Assembly: GCA_017577365.1 (NCBI GenBank)
Contig: PKRJ01000077.1
Coordinates: 1 to 13,257, forward strand
Reading direction: 5' to 3'
From: Gammaproteobacteria bacterium
GTDB lineage: Bacteria > Pseudomonadota > Gammaproteobacteria > Steroidobacterales > Rariloculaceae
DNA: 13,257 nt
Part shown: positions 4,680-12,643 of the stretch, one piece after another
How the letters are laid out: each line of letters starts with the position of its first letter
Numbering within the stretch: the first letter of the stretch is position 1
The notes under the pieces: generated by a model
What the model saw: the letters and a program-made list of their open reading frames with translations, nothing else
Told to the model about the DNA's origin: nothing
Database searches by the model: none
Position numbers and translations under genes: made by a program

Positions 4680-7031
4680 GTGCGGCGGTTCGGGGTGCGA
4701 AGGGTCGACGAGCCGAAGGCGGCGCGATCATCGAGCCCCGGATTACCGATCGTCGCCGCGGCCGTTTGTGCCGCCGTCGTCGCGGCGCATCGCCTGCCGT
4801 CGCTGCCCGGGCCGGGATGGCTCGTTCCGGCCGCGATCTTCTGTCTCGTCGCGTTGGCGCGGCCGGCGACGCGCTGGTGGATCGTCGTCGCGGCCGCCGT
4901 GATCTGGGCCGTGTGGTCCGCCGAGCGCCGCCTCGACGAGCGCCTGCCCGACACGCTGACCGGCCGCGACTTCGCCGTCGTGGGCTGGGTGGACGGCTTT
5001 CCGGCCGGTCCGCCGGCGCGGCGAACGTTCTCGTTCGTCGTCGAGCGGGCGGACGATCCGGCCGTGCCGCGGCGGCTGCGCCTGGGGTGGTATGACGCGC
5101 CCGAATGGCTTCGGGCGGGCGAGACCCTCGCGCTGACGGTGCGCCTCCGGCCGCCGCGCGGGGCGATGAATCCCGGCGGCTTCGATTACGAGCAGTGGCT
5201 GCTCGTCGAGGGGTACGGCGCGACGGGCTATGTCCGCTCCGGCGACCGGCTAGACGGCGGCTCGGGCGGCATCGCGCGCTGGTGGCTCGAGGTGCGCCGC
5301 ACGGCCGCCGAGCGTCTCGCCGCGGCGTCGCCGAGCTCCGATGCCGCGGCGCTCCTGATCGCGCTCACGATCGGCGAGCGTTTCGGCTTCACCGAAGCCC
5401 ACTGGACGGATCTCAGGCGGACCGGCACGAGTCATCTCGTCGCGATCTCGGGACTCCACGTCGGGCTCGTCGCGACGCTCGCGTTCGCCGCCGTGCGTCG
5501 GCTGTGGCTCTACCTTCCGCCGCCCTTCGTGCACCGCGACCTGGAAGCGGCCGCGGCCGCCGCGACGCTCGCCGCCGTCGGTTACGCGGCGCTCGCGGGC
5601 TTCGCCGTGCCGACGCAGCGTGCCGCCGTGATGGTGCTCGTCGCCCTCGGCGTCGTCGTCGGCCGCCGAGCGATCGGGTGGGGCAACGGGCTCGCGGCGG
5701 CGCTGCTCGTCGTGATCGCCATCGATCCGTTCGCGGTGCTTTCGGCGTCGTTCTGGCTGTCGTTCGGCGCGGTCACGCTGTTGCTCGCGCTCGCGTCGCG
5801 GCGCGACGTGGCGGTCGGCTCCGCAAGTCGGGCGCTGCGGCTTCGGCGCGTCGCTAAGGCGCTCGTGGCGCTGCAGCTCACGATGAGCTTCGGGCTCGCG
5901 CCGATCGCCGTTGCGTATTTCGGCGAGGTCTCGCTGATCTCACCGGTCGCGAACCTGATCGCGATCCCGTGCTTCAGCTTCGTGCTCGTGCCGCTCGCGC
6001 TCGCCGCGCTCGTTGCCGTGTCGTTCCATCTCCCGGGCGCGGAGATGCTGACGGCGCTCGCCGGGCATCTCGCCGATCTCGCGTGGGCCGGCATCGCGTG
6101 GGCGGCGGCGATGCCCGCCGCCGCGTGGCCGCTGCCCTCGGCACCGACCGCCGCGACCGCGCTCGCGCTCGTCGGCGTCGTGCTCGGGACGCCCGCGCAT
6201 CCGCTGCCGGGGCGTCCGCTCGCGTGGTGCGCGCTGCTGCCGGTGGTGTTTCCCGCCGTGCCGCGCCCGCCGCACGGCACGGCGGACGTCACGGTGCTCG
6301 ACGTCGGCCACGGGCTCGCGGTGATCGTCGAGACCGCGAGCCGAAGGCTCCTGTATGACGCCGGACCGAGCTTTCCGTCCGGATTCGATACCGGTGCGGA
6401 CGTGGTCGTGCCGGCGCTCAGGGCGCGCGGCCGAGGCACGCTCGATCTGCTGATCGTCAGTCACGCGGACAACGATCATGCGGGCGGCGCGGCCGCGGTG
6501 CTCGCCGCGTTTCCGCGTGCCGACGTGCTCAAGGGGCCCGACGTCGAGGCGCCGCCGGGACGCACGTGCATGGCCGGGCTTCGCTGGGAATGGGACGGCG
6601 TCGAGCTCGAGGTGCTGCACCCGCGCGCGGACTTTCGGCCGCTCGGCAACGACAGCTCGTGCGTGCTGAAGATCGCGACCGCGGGCGGCTCGATGCTCTT
6701 GCTCGGCGACGTCGAGCGACTCGGCGAGCGCGAGGTGGCGCGGCATCCGCGAGTCGCCGCGGACGTCGTCGTGGTTGCGCACCACGGCAGCGCGACGTCG
6801 TCGACGTTGCCGCTCGTCGCCGCGACGCGCGCGCGATACGCGCTCGTGTCGGCGGGGTTCGCGAATCGCTGGGGGTTCCCGAAACCCGTCGTCGTCGAGC
6901 GTTGGGAAGCCGCGGGTGCGAGCGTGCGCTCGACCGGCGAGCTCGGCGCGCTGCACGTGCGGCTAGGCATCGAAGGCGTCGAGCTCGTGGCCGAGCGGGA
7001 GCGCCGGCGGCGTTACTGGCGGGCGCGCTGA
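4680..7031 (+). CDS. comEC: DNA internalisation channel ComEC/Rec2 family protein
   Basis: ComEC forms the inner-membrane pore for single-stranded DNA during natural transformation. The 783-residue protein has all three expected parts. An N-terminal region has membrane segments at about 22-80 and a soluble domain (about 95-190) with the PRGAMNPGGFDYEQWL motif. The polytopic competence domain (about 215-500) has the hallmark GTSHLVAISGLHVGL at 249-263. The C-terminal metallo-beta-lactamase-like domain (about 535-765) has LDVGHGLAVIV, the metal-binding SHADNDH (H595, D597, D599, H600), LGDVE (D677) and AHHGS (H701, H702). The nuclease-like active-site residues look intact. The start is uncertain: GTG at 4680 is only 3 bases after GAGG, and an in-frame GTG at 4695 is a reasonable alternative. 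It lies 20 bases after lolD, so it may be co-transcribed. Presence of comEC alone does not prove the cell is competent, since no pilus or other com genes are here. Confidence 0.93.
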   Translation: MRRFGVRRVDEPKAARSSSPGLPIVAAAVCAAVVAAHRLPSLPGPGWLVPAAIFCLVALARPATRWWIVVAAAVIWAVWSAERRLDERLPDTLTGRDFAVVGWVDGFPAGPPARRTFSFVVERADDPAVPRRLRLGWYDAPEWLRAGETLALTVRLRPPRGAMNPGGFDYEQWLLVEGYGATGYVRSGDRLDGGSGGIARWWLEVRRTAAERLAAASPSSDAAALLIALTIGERFGFTEAHWTDLRRTGTSHLVAISGLHVGLVATLAFAAVRRLWLYLPPPFVHRDLEAAAAAATLAAVGYAALAGFAVPTQRAAVMVLVALGVVVGRRAIGWGNGLAAALLVVIAIDPFAVLSASFWLSFGAVTLLLALASRRDVAVGSASRALRLRRVAKALVALQLTMSFGLAPIAVAYFGEVSLISPVANLIAIPCFSFVLVPLALAALVAVSFHLPGAEMLTALAGHLADLAWAGIAWAAAMPAAAWPLPSAPTAATALALVGVVLGTPAHPLPGRPLAWCALLPVVFPAVPRPPHGTADVTVLDVGHGLAVIVETASRRLLYDAGPSFPSGFDTGADVVVPALRARGRGTLDLLIVSHADNDHAGGAAAVLAAFPRADVLKGPDVEAPPGRTCMAGLRWEWDGVELEVLHPRADFRPLGNDSSCVLKIATAGGSMLLLGDVERLGEREVARHPRVAADVVVVAHHGSATSSTLPLVAATRARYALVSAGFANRWGFPKPVVVERWEAAGASVRSTGELGALHVRLGIEGVELVAERERRRRYWRAR

Positions 7032-7121
7032 GCGAGCCGGTGCATGCAAGGCGGGCGCGGCGTTCGGGAAACGTTGCACGGTTCTCGAAAATGGCCATCG
7101 ATTCCTGGTGCGGCCGATTCC

Positions 7122-7139
7122 GGCGCGCTATAGTGCGCC
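7122..7139 (+). promoter_or_regulatory. Candidate exbB promoter -10 inside an 18-base near-palindrome
   Basis: TATAGT (7129-7134) is a good -10 hexamer (5 of 6) and would start transcription near 7141, about 26 bases before exbB. It is embedded in GGCGCGCTATAGTGCGCC (7122-7139), in which 8 of 9 base pairs are symmetrical. No convincing -35 is present at 16-18 bases upstream. The palindrome may be an operator overlapping the promoter, or only a side effect of a TATA core in G/C-rich sequence. The remainder of the 7032-7166 gap holds no recognisable terminator for comEC. Confidence 0.5.
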
Positions 7140-7166
7140 CGAACTTTCGGAGCGACTCATCCGGAT

Positions 7167-7823
7167 ATGCTCGAGATCGTCATCGCCGGCGGCTGGCTGA
7201 TGGTGCCCATCATCGCCTGCTCCGTCATCGCGGCGGCCATCATCCTCGAAAGGCTGTGGACGCTGCAGGAGAAGCGCGTAATCCCTAAGCACGTCGTCTC
7301 GTACGTGCGCGAGTGGATGCAGCACAACGAGCTCGAGCCGGAGCATTTGCAGAGGCTGCACGAAAGCTCGCCGCTCGGGCAGATTCTCGCCGCGGGCCTG
7401 GCGAGCCGGTTCGAGGATCGGGAGATCGTGCGCGAGCGCATCGAGGACAGCGGACGCCACGTCGTGCACGAGCTCGAGCGGTATCTCAATCCGCTGCATA
7501 CGATCGCCGCGATCAGCCCGCTGCTCGGTCTGCTCGGCACGGTGATCGGCATGATCAAAGTGTTCGCGTCGATCATGGAGAACGGCGTCGGCAACCCGGC
7601 GTCGCTCGCGGGCGGCATCTCCGAGGCATTGATCACGACCGCGGCGGGGCTGTCGGTCGCGATCCCGGCGCTCATCGGTCATCGCTATCTTCGAAGCCGC
7701 ATCGACGGGCTCGTCGTGAAGATGGAGAAGGAAGCGTGGCGATTCCTCGAATCGCTGCCGAGCCGAGACGCGTATGCCTATGACAGACGCGATGCGCGCG
7801 AGCGCATGAAGCGAAGCGCATAA
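7167..7823 (+). CDS. exbB: MotA/TolQ/ExbB-family proton channel protein
   Basis: ExbB-family proteins form the inner-membrane pentamer that, with an ExbD-type partner, turns proton flow into mechanical work for an envelope machine. The 218-residue protein has the three-helix layout. TM1 is at about 10-28 (WLMVPIIACSVIAAAIILERLW), a cytoplasmic loop at 30-110, TM2 at about 112-134 with the family block SPLLGLLGTVIGMIKVF, and TM3 at about 153-173 (EALITTAAGLSVAIPAL) with the conserved Thr/Ala-rich lining. A short charged tail ends DARERMKRSA. The ATG at 7167 has GGAG at 7149-7152, rather far (14 bases), preceded by the TATAGT element. exbD follows after 49 bases. No tonB, tolA or tolB lies nearby, so which machine it energises cannot be read from the window; TolQ is the main alternative name. 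The association with lipid A genes is, from memory, a known arrangement in pseudomonads and relatives. Confidence 0.88.
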   Translation: MLEIVIAGGWLMVPIIACSVIAAAIILERLWTLQEKRVIPKHVVSYVREWMQHNELEPEHLQRLHESSPLGQILAAGLASRFEDREIVRERIEDSGRHVVHELERYLNPLHTIAAISPLLGLLGTVIGMIKVFASIMENGVGNPASLAGGISEALITTAAGLSVAIPALIGHRYLRSRIDGLVVKMEKEAWRFLESLPSRDAYAYDRRDARERMKRSA

Positions 7824-7872
7824 GCCGCGTCGCCGCGCTCGACCGCCGCGTGATGCTCTTTCGGGCCCGAAC

Positions 7873-8295
7873 GTGAAGCTCAGTAACCGACCGAAAGACG
7901 CCCCCGAGGTCAACTTGACGCCGCTGATCGACGTCGTGCTGCTGCTGTTGATCTTCTTCATGGTCTCGACGAGTTTCGTGCGCGAGGCCGAGATCAACCT
8001 GCACCTCCCCGAGGCGGACGCGAGCGCGCAGACGGACGCATCCGTCGACGCGCTCGAGATCACCGTGACGGCGGCGGGCAGCTATCTCGTGAACGGCCGG
8101 GCGCTCGTGAACAACGAGCGTCGGACGCTGCGTGCCGCGATCGAGAGAGTCGCCGGCGAGAAACGCGACATGACCGTCTACATCCGCGCTGACGCGAACG
8201 CCACCCACCAGTCCGTCGTGACCGCGATGGACGTCGCCGGGCAGCTCGGTTTCGTCAACGTCAGCATCGCGACGGTCACGCCTCCCGATGCCTAA
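7873..8295 (+). CDS. exbD: ExbD/TolR-family biopolymer transport protein
   Basis: This is the partner of the preceding ExbB-type channel: a single-pass inner-membrane protein whose periplasmic domain engages peptidoglycan or a TonB-like partner. The 140-residue protein shows the family start EVNLTPLIDVVLLLLIFFMVST (12-33). It has one TM helix at about 17-35 and the essential membrane aspartate at D20, the residue expected to carry protons. The periplasmic domain contains the usual ITVTAAGSYLVNG (63-75) and a C-terminal VNVSIAT strand. It starts with GTG at 7873, the only in-frame start matching the family N-terminus, without a clear ribosome binding site. It lies 49 bases after exbB and 48 bases before msbA on the same strand, consistent with one transcript. 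TolR is the alternative name. Confidence 0.88.
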   Translation: MKLSNRPKDAPEVNLTPLIDVVLLLLIFFMVSTSFVREAEINLHLPEADASAQTDASVDALEITVTAAGSYLVNGRALVNNERRTLRAAIERVAGEKRDMTVYIRADANATHQSVVTAMDVAGQLGFVNVSIATVTPPDA

Positions 8296-8343
8296 CGAGA
8301 CGCCGGCGCGTCGCACGCGCGCCGAACGAGCGGGGCGAAACCG

Positions 8344-10104
8344 ATGCCCGTTCTGACGCGCCAAGCCGCGGGGGTCTATCGCCGCCTGCTGCGGTACGTT
8401 CACCCGCACCGCTACATCATCGTCGGCGCCGTGATCGCGGCGCTGCTCTATGCGCTCGGCACGCTGATTCTGCCGCTCCTTCTAGGCGACGTCGTCGACA
8501 GCATCGTCGCGAGCGTCGAGACCGCGGGACGGAGCGCCGACGCGCCGTGGCGCATTCCCGTGCTGATCGCCGGCGTGTTCGCGGTGCGCGGCGTGATGGA
8601 TTTCCTGATGGTCTACGGCCTCGGCTGGCTCGGCCGGTCGGTCGTGCGCGATCTTCGCTCGGAGCTCTTCGCGCACTATCTCGCGATGCCGTCCGCCGAT
8701 CTCGATCAGACGCCGACCGGCGAGCTGATCTCGAGGCTGACGTACAACACCGAGCAGGTCGCGGACGCGATCTCGAACGCGATCGTCGTGCTGATTCGCG
8801 ACAGCCTGACGATCGTCGCGCTGGTCGCGATGATGATCTGGCTGAGCCCTCAGCTCACCTTCCTCGTTGCCGTCGTCGGCCCGGTGATCGGTGCGATGGT
8901 CGGCTACATGAGCCGCGCGTTCCGGCGCCACAGCGCGCGCATTCAAAGCTCGATGGGCGACGTCACGCGCGTTGCCGAGCAAGCGCTGCAAGGTCACCGC
9001 ATCGTGAAGGTGTTTCAGGGCGAGGATTACGAGCGCGGACAGTTCGAGACGATCAACGAGAAGAACTTCAGGCTCAACAATCGGCTCACTGCGACGCGCG
9101 CGGCCGGAGACTCGCTCACGCAGTACGTCGTCGCGCTCGGCGGCGCGGCGGTCGTGTTCGTCGCGCTCACGGATTTCGTGCTGCCGGACCTCACGCCGTC
9201 GCTGTTCGTCGAGTTCATCGCCTACATGGGGATGCTGCTCGCGCCGTTGAAGCGGCTCGTGAACATCAACGTCTCGGTGCAGCGGGGCATCGCGGCCGCG
9301 GCGGATCTGTTCGAGACGATCGACGGGCCCGTCGAGCGCGACACCGGCACCGAACCGCTCGAGCGGGCGCGCGGCGACGTCGAGTACCGCAACGTGTCGT
9401 TCAGCTACGGCGGCCGTAACGTGCGCGCGATCGACGACGTCTCGTTCCGCATCCCGGCGGGCTGCACCGTCGCGCTCGTCGGCCGCTCCGGAAGCGGCAA
9501 GTCGACGGTCGCGAGCCTCTTGCCGCGCTTCTACGACGTCGACGAGGGATCGATCCTGCTCGACGGCAAGGACATTCGCCGCTACCGCCTCGCGGACCTG
9601 CGCCGCCAGATCGCCTTCGTCGGGCAGGACGTCGTGCTCTTCGACGATACGATCGCGAACAATATCGCCTACGGGGGACTCGCCGGCTGCTCGCGCGACG
9701 ACATCGAGCGCGCCGCCGAGGCCGCGTACGTGTCCGAGTTCGCGTCTACCCTGCCGGACGGGCTCGATACCGAGGTCGGCGAGCGCGGCGTGCTGCTCTC
9801 GGGCGGGCAGCGCCAGCGCATCGCGATCGCGCGCGCGCTGCTGAAGAACGCCCCGGTGCTGATTCTCGACGAGGCGACGTCGGCGCTCGACACGGAGTCC
9901 GAGCGGCGCGTGCAGAGCGCGCTCAACCGTCTGATGGAAGGCCGCACGACGCTCGTGATCGCGCATCGACTGTCGACCGTCGAGAAGGCCGACGCGATCG
10001 TCGTGATGAACGAGGGCCGCATCGTCGAGATCGGCACGCATGCCGAGCTGCTCGAGCGGGACGGCCACTACGCGATGCTGTACCGCATGCAGTTCGCGGA
10101 TTGA
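8344..10104 (+). CDS. msbA: Lipid A export ABC transporter MsbA
   Basis: MsbA flips core-lipid A from the inner to the outer leaflet of the inner membrane. The 586-residue protein is a fused half-transporter of the usual length. Its N-terminal membrane domain has six helices, roughly 24-48, 72-92, 143-166, 170-190, 260-282 and 285-303, with the DQTPTGELISRLTYNTEQVADA loop region. The C-terminal ATPase follows: FSYGG at 353-357, Walker A GRSGSGKST (380-388), Q-loop Q428 in VGQDVVLF, signature LSGGQ (485-489), Walker B VLILDE (505-510), D-loop SALD and H-loop H541. TGELISRL and the short linker fit MsbA better than other exporters, and the downstream neighbours lpxK and kdsB make lipid A/Kdo export the obvious role. 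The ATG at 8344 follows a G-rich CGGGGCG by 6 bases. lpxK begins 26 bases after the stop. Confidence 0.92.
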   Translation: MPVLTRQAAGVYRRLLRYVHPHRYIIVGAVIAALLYALGTLILPLLLGDVVDSIVASVETAGRSADAPWRIPVLIAGVFAVRGVMDFLMVYGLGWLGRSVVRDLRSELFAHYLAMPSADLDQTPTGELISRLTYNTEQVADAISNAIVVLIRDSLTIVALVAMMIWLSPQLTFLVAVVGPVIGAMVGYMSRAFRRHSARIQSSMGDVTRVAEQALQGHRIVKVFQGEDYERGQFETINEKNFRLNNRLTATRAAGDSLTQYVVALGGAAVVFVALTDFVLPDLTPSLFVEFIAYMGMLLAPLKRLVNINVSVQRGIAAAADLFETIDGPVERDTGTEPLERARGDVEYRNVSFSYGGRNVRAIDDVSFRIPAGCTVALVGRSGSGKSTVASLLPRFYDVDEGSILLDGKDIRRYRLADLRRQIAFVGQDVVLFDDTIANNIAYGGLAGCSRDDIERAAEAAYVSEFASTLPDGLDTEVGERGVLLSGGQRQRIAIARALLKNAPVLILDEATSALDTESERRVQSALNRLMEGRTTLVIAHRLSTVEKADAIVVMNEGRIVEIGTHAELLERDGHYAMLYRMQFAD

Positions 10105-10130
10105 CGACCGGGCGCGCGGACGGCGGCGTG

Positions 10131-11180
10131 ATGAGGCTGAGATTGCGTATCGAACGCGCCGCGGAGCGAATCTGGTACGGCCGGAGCGCATGGCGCTGGC
10201 CGCTCTTCCCCGTCTCGCTCGCGTATCGCGCCGCGGTAGCGACGCGCGCGCGGCTTTATCGCTCGGGCGCGAAACCGGTCGTGCGGCTGCCGGTTCCAGT
10301 CATCGTCGTCGGCAACGTCACGGCGGGCGGCACCGGCAAGACTCCGCTCGTGATCTGGCTCGCGCAGCGGCTCGGGGCACGCGGACGCTCGCCCGGGATC
10401 GTCTCGCGCGGATACGGCGGGCGCGCGACTCGATGGCCGCAACGCGTGCGTCCGGGCTCGTCGCCCGATCTCGTCGGCGACGAGCCGGTGCTGATCGCGA
10501 CGCGGACCGGATGTCCGGTATTCGCGGGGCCCGATCGCGTCGCCGCGGCGCGTGCGCTGCTCGCCGAGGCCGACGTCGACGTTGTGCTCTCCGACGACGG
10601 CTTGCAGCATTATCGGCTCGGGCGTGACTTCGAGATCGCGGTCGTCGACGGACGACGCGGCGTGGGGAACGGCTGGTGCCTGCCGGCCGGGCCGTTGCGC
10701 GAGCCGGCGACGCGCCTCGACGCCGTCGATGCCGTCGTCGTGAACGTCTCGTCGAGCGACGACGCGCGCGCGTTGGGATTCGCGTGGCCGAATGCGATTT
10801 CGATGCGGCTCGCGGTCGGCCGCGTGTATCGCGTCGTCGACGGAAAGGAGGCCGCGCTCGACGATTTCGCAGGCGGCCCGGTGCATGCGGTCGCCGGGAT
10901 CGGCCATCCCGAGCGATTCTTTCGTACGCTCGAGCAGGCCGGGCTGACCGTGCTGAGGTATCCGCTCGCCGACCACGCGCGCATCGCGGCGCACGACCTG
11001 CCGCGCGGAGGACCGGTGCTCGTGACGGAGAAGGATGCCGTGAAGCTTCGGGATATCGGCCGCGACGACGTCTGGGCCGTCGCCGTCGACGCGCTCGTGG
11101 ACGACGAAGCCGCGCTCCTCGACGAGATCGAGGCGGCGCTTCGCGCAGTGCAAACCGAACCACTCGAGGCTCGCAGATGA
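10131..11180 (+). CDS. lpxK: Tetraacyldisaccharide 4'-kinase LpxK
   Basis: LpxK phosphorylates the 4' position of the lipid A disaccharide precursor on the cytoplasmic face of the inner membrane. The 349-residue protein has the N-terminal membrane-anchoring region ERIWYGRSAWRWPLFPVSLAYR and the P-loop in VVGNVTAGGTGKTP (59-72). VSRGYGGRA is at 91-99, the active-site segment LSDDGLQHYRLGRD at 153-166, NGWCLPAGPLREP at 180-192 and VTEKDAVKL at 298-306, all family hallmarks. The ATG at 10131 is preferred because it gives the usual N-terminus and has CGGA 10 bases upstream. A GTG at 10128 and a TTG at 10101, which overlaps the msbA stop, are in frame and cannot be excluded. Its stop codon overlaps the kdsB start as ATGA, so the two are probably translationally coupled. 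Confidence 0.94.
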   Translation: MRLRLRIERAAERIWYGRSAWRWPLFPVSLAYRAAVATRARLYRSGAKPVVRLPVPVIVVGNVTAGGTGKTPLVIWLAQRLGARGRSPGIVSRGYGGRATRWPQRVRPGSSPDLVGDEPVLIATRTGCPVFAGPDRVAAARALLAEADVDVVLSDDGLQHYRLGRDFEIAVVDGRRGVGNGWCLPAGPLREPATRLDAVDAVVVNVSSSDDARALGFAWPNAISMRLAVGRVYRVVDGKEAALDDFAGGPVHAVAGIGHPERFFRTLEQAGLTVLRYPLADHARIAAHDLPRGGPVLVTEKDAVKLRDIGRDDVWAVAVDALVDDEAALLDEIEAALRAVQTEPLEARR

Positions 11181-11944
11181 CGATCGATTTCACCGTGGTG
11201 ATTCCGGCGCGCTATGCGTCGACGCGGTTGCCGGGCAAACCGCTCGCCGATATCGGCGGCCGGCCGATGATCGCGTGGGTGCACGACAGGGCGCGTGCAA
11301 GCGGCGCGGCCGAGGTCATCGTCGCGACCGACGACGAGCGGGTCGCCGCCGCGGCGCGCGCCGCGGGCGCCCGCGTCGAGATCACGTCGAGCGATCATGC
11401 GAGCGGCACGGACCGGATCGCCGAGGTCGCGCACCGGCTCGGCTGGCCGGACGAGCGAATCGTCGTGAACGTGCAGGGCGACGAGCCGCTGATGCCGCCG
11501 ATGCTGATCGCGCAGGTCGCGGAGCTGCTCGCCTCGCGGCCGGATGCCGCGATCGCGACGCTGATGACGCCGATCGAGAGCGACGAGGCGCTTCGCGATA
11601 CGAGCACGGCGAAGGTCGTCTACGATCGAGAGGGCAGGGCGCTCTATTTCAGCCGTGCGCCGATTCCTTGGAGCCGCGACGGCGACCGCGCCGAGCCGGT
11701 GCGAAGGCATATCGGTCTTTACGCTTATCGCGTTCGCGACCTCAAAGCGATCACCGCAGAGCCGCCGTGCGCGCTCGAGCTGTGCGAACGTCTCGAGCAG
11801 CTGCGCGCGCTCTGGATGGGGCTCACGATCGTCGTCGCCGACGCCGTCGCGCCGCCGGGGCGAGGCGTCGATACCGAAGCGGATCTCGAAGCCGTGCGGG
11901 CGGCGGTCATCGCCTCGTCGGACACGCGTTCTCGCGACGTGTAA
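11177..11944 (+). CDS. kdsB: 3-deoxy-manno-octulosonate cytidylyltransferase (CMP-Kdo synthetase)
   Basis: KdsB activates Kdo with CTP to CMP-Kdo, the donor for adding Kdo to lipid A, in the cytoplasm. The 255-residue protein opens with the nucleotidyltransferase motif VVIPARYASTRLPGKPL (7-23). SSDHASGTDR is at 71-80, and VNVQGDEPLMPP at 97-108 includes the metal-binding D102. YFSRAPIPW (157-165), RHIGLYAYR (178-186) and the C-terminal PPGRGVDTEADLE (226-238), with second metal ligand D232, follow. All expected catalytic residues appear intact. The ATG at 11177 has GAGG 7 bases upstream and overlaps the lpxK stop by 4 bases. A longer in-frame reading from upstream (10676) is only the lpxK shadow joined to this gene. 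No Trm112/YcaR-type small gene separates lpxK from kdsB, as occurs in many relatives. Confidence 0.96.
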   Translation: MTIDFTVVIPARYASTRLPGKPLADIGGRPMIAWVHDRARASGAAEVIVATDDERVAAAARAAGARVEITSSDHASGTDRIAEVAHRLGWPDERIVVNVQGDEPLMPPMLIAQVAELLASRPDAAIATLMTPIESDEALRDTSTAKVVYDREGRALYFSRAPIPWSRDGDRAEPVRRHIGLYAYRVRDLKAITAEPPCALELCERLEQLRALWMGLTIVVADAVAPPGRGVDTEADLEAVRAAVIASSDTRSRDV

Positions 11945-11957
11945 CGGATCGTCGCCG

Positions 11958-11973
11958 ATCGCCGTCGGGCGAT
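11958..11973 (+). terminator. Weak hairpin after kdsB
   Basis: ATCGCC (11958-11963) and GGCGAT (11968-11973) form a 6-bp stem with a GTCG loop, 13 bases after the kdsB stop. No U-run follows, so it is at best a weak or Rho-assisted terminator. The position before a new promoter-like element suggests the lipid A cluster may end here. Confidence 0.25.
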
Positions 11974-12039
11974 AGCCGCAAAGACCCGCCGCGTCATCGA
12001 GTCGGGAGTCGCCGCACGGTTATCGGGCCTATCGCGGGT

Positions 12040-12045
12040 TACAAT
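12040..12045 (+). promoter_or_regulatory. Candidate -10 element for the tyrosine phosphatase gene
   Basis: TACAAT matches the -10 consensus at 5 of 6 positions and lies in an A/T-richer patch of the 139-base gap after kdsB. No good -35 is present at normal spacing. Initiation would fall near 12052, about 32 bases before the GTG at 12084. That would leave the in-frame TTG at 12048 outside the transcript. Confidence 0.4.
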
Positions 12046-12083
12046 CCTTGCGCTCCCTTTTTCTTCGTCGTTCAGGCAGGACA

Positions 12084-12641
12084 GTGAAAGCGATCCTCGA
12101 GAAGCTCAGACGCGGCAGCGGTGCCGAGCGGACAGACGCCGCGCCGACCGACGCGGGATTCGGCGTGCTGTTCGTCTGCATGGGAAACATTTGCCGCTCG
12201 CCGACGGCGGAGGGAGTGTTCCGCAAGATCTGGCAAGAACGCGCGCCCGAGCTCGCGCTCAGGATCGACTCGGCCGGCACGCACGCGTACCACATCGGCG
12301 AGCCGCCGGATCCGCGCGCGCAGCGCGCGGCGCTGCGGCGCGGCATCGATCTCTCGAGCCGGCGAGCGCGCCGCGTGCAGCCGAGCGATTTCGAGCGATT
12401 CGATCTCGTCGTCGCGATGGATCACGCGAACGTCGCGGCGCTGTACGAGGTCGCGCCGGTCGAGTATCAGGAGCGGATCCGACTGATGCTCGAGTTCGCG
12501 CCGCACCTGGGCCGGCTCGACGTGCCGGATCCGTATTACGGCGGCACGAACGGCTTCGAGTACGTGCTCGACCTCGTCGAGGAAGCGTCGATCGGCCTGC
12601 TCGAGCACGTGCGCACCCGCGTTCTCGCCCGCTCGTCGTGA
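12084..12641 (+). CDS. Low-molecular-weight protein tyrosine phosphatase
   Basis: This enzyme removes phosphate from phosphotyrosine in the cytoplasm; bacterial members often act on tyrosine kinases that control envelope or capsule polysaccharide. The 185-residue reading has the P-loop VCMGNICRSPTAE with nucleophile C32 and R38. SAGTHAYHIGEPPDPRA follows, as in the family, then DLVVAMDHAN (107-116) and the general-acid motif VPDPYYGG with D149. The GTG at 12084 is chosen because AGG (12074-12076) is 7 bases upstream and a -10-like TACAAT would start transcription just before it. A TTG at 12048 would add 12 residues. Either way there is a lysine/arginine-rich extension of about 26 residues before the catalytic domain, which is unusual because most family members begin almost directly at VLFVC. 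It ends 64 bases before the convergent gene on the right. No kinase or polysaccharide export gene is nearby, so the substrate is unknown. Confidence 0.9.
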   Translation: MKAILEKLRRGSGAERTDAAPTDAGFGVLFVCMGNICRSPTAEGVFRKIWQERAPELALRIDSAGTHAYHIGEPPDPRAQRAALRRGIDLSSRRARRVQPSDFERFDLVVAMDHANVAALYEVAPVEYQERIRLMLEFAPHLGRLDVPDPYYGGTNGFEYVLDLVEEASIGLLEHVRTRVLARSS

Positions 12642-12643
12642 TC

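Noticed and set aside
3829..4731. Minus-strand frame of 300 codons opposite lolD
   Set aside because: It is a shadow of lolD and contains no recognisable motif.
8482..10191. Minus-strand frame of 569 codons opposite msbA
   Set aside because: It mirrors msbA codons, has His/Arg/Asp-biased composition and no family motif, while the msbA reading contains every ABC motif.
12048..12083. Upstream TTG start for the tyrosine phosphatase
   Set aside because: It lies only 2 bases past the TACAAT element and probably outside the transcript. GTG 12084 has a better ribosome site.
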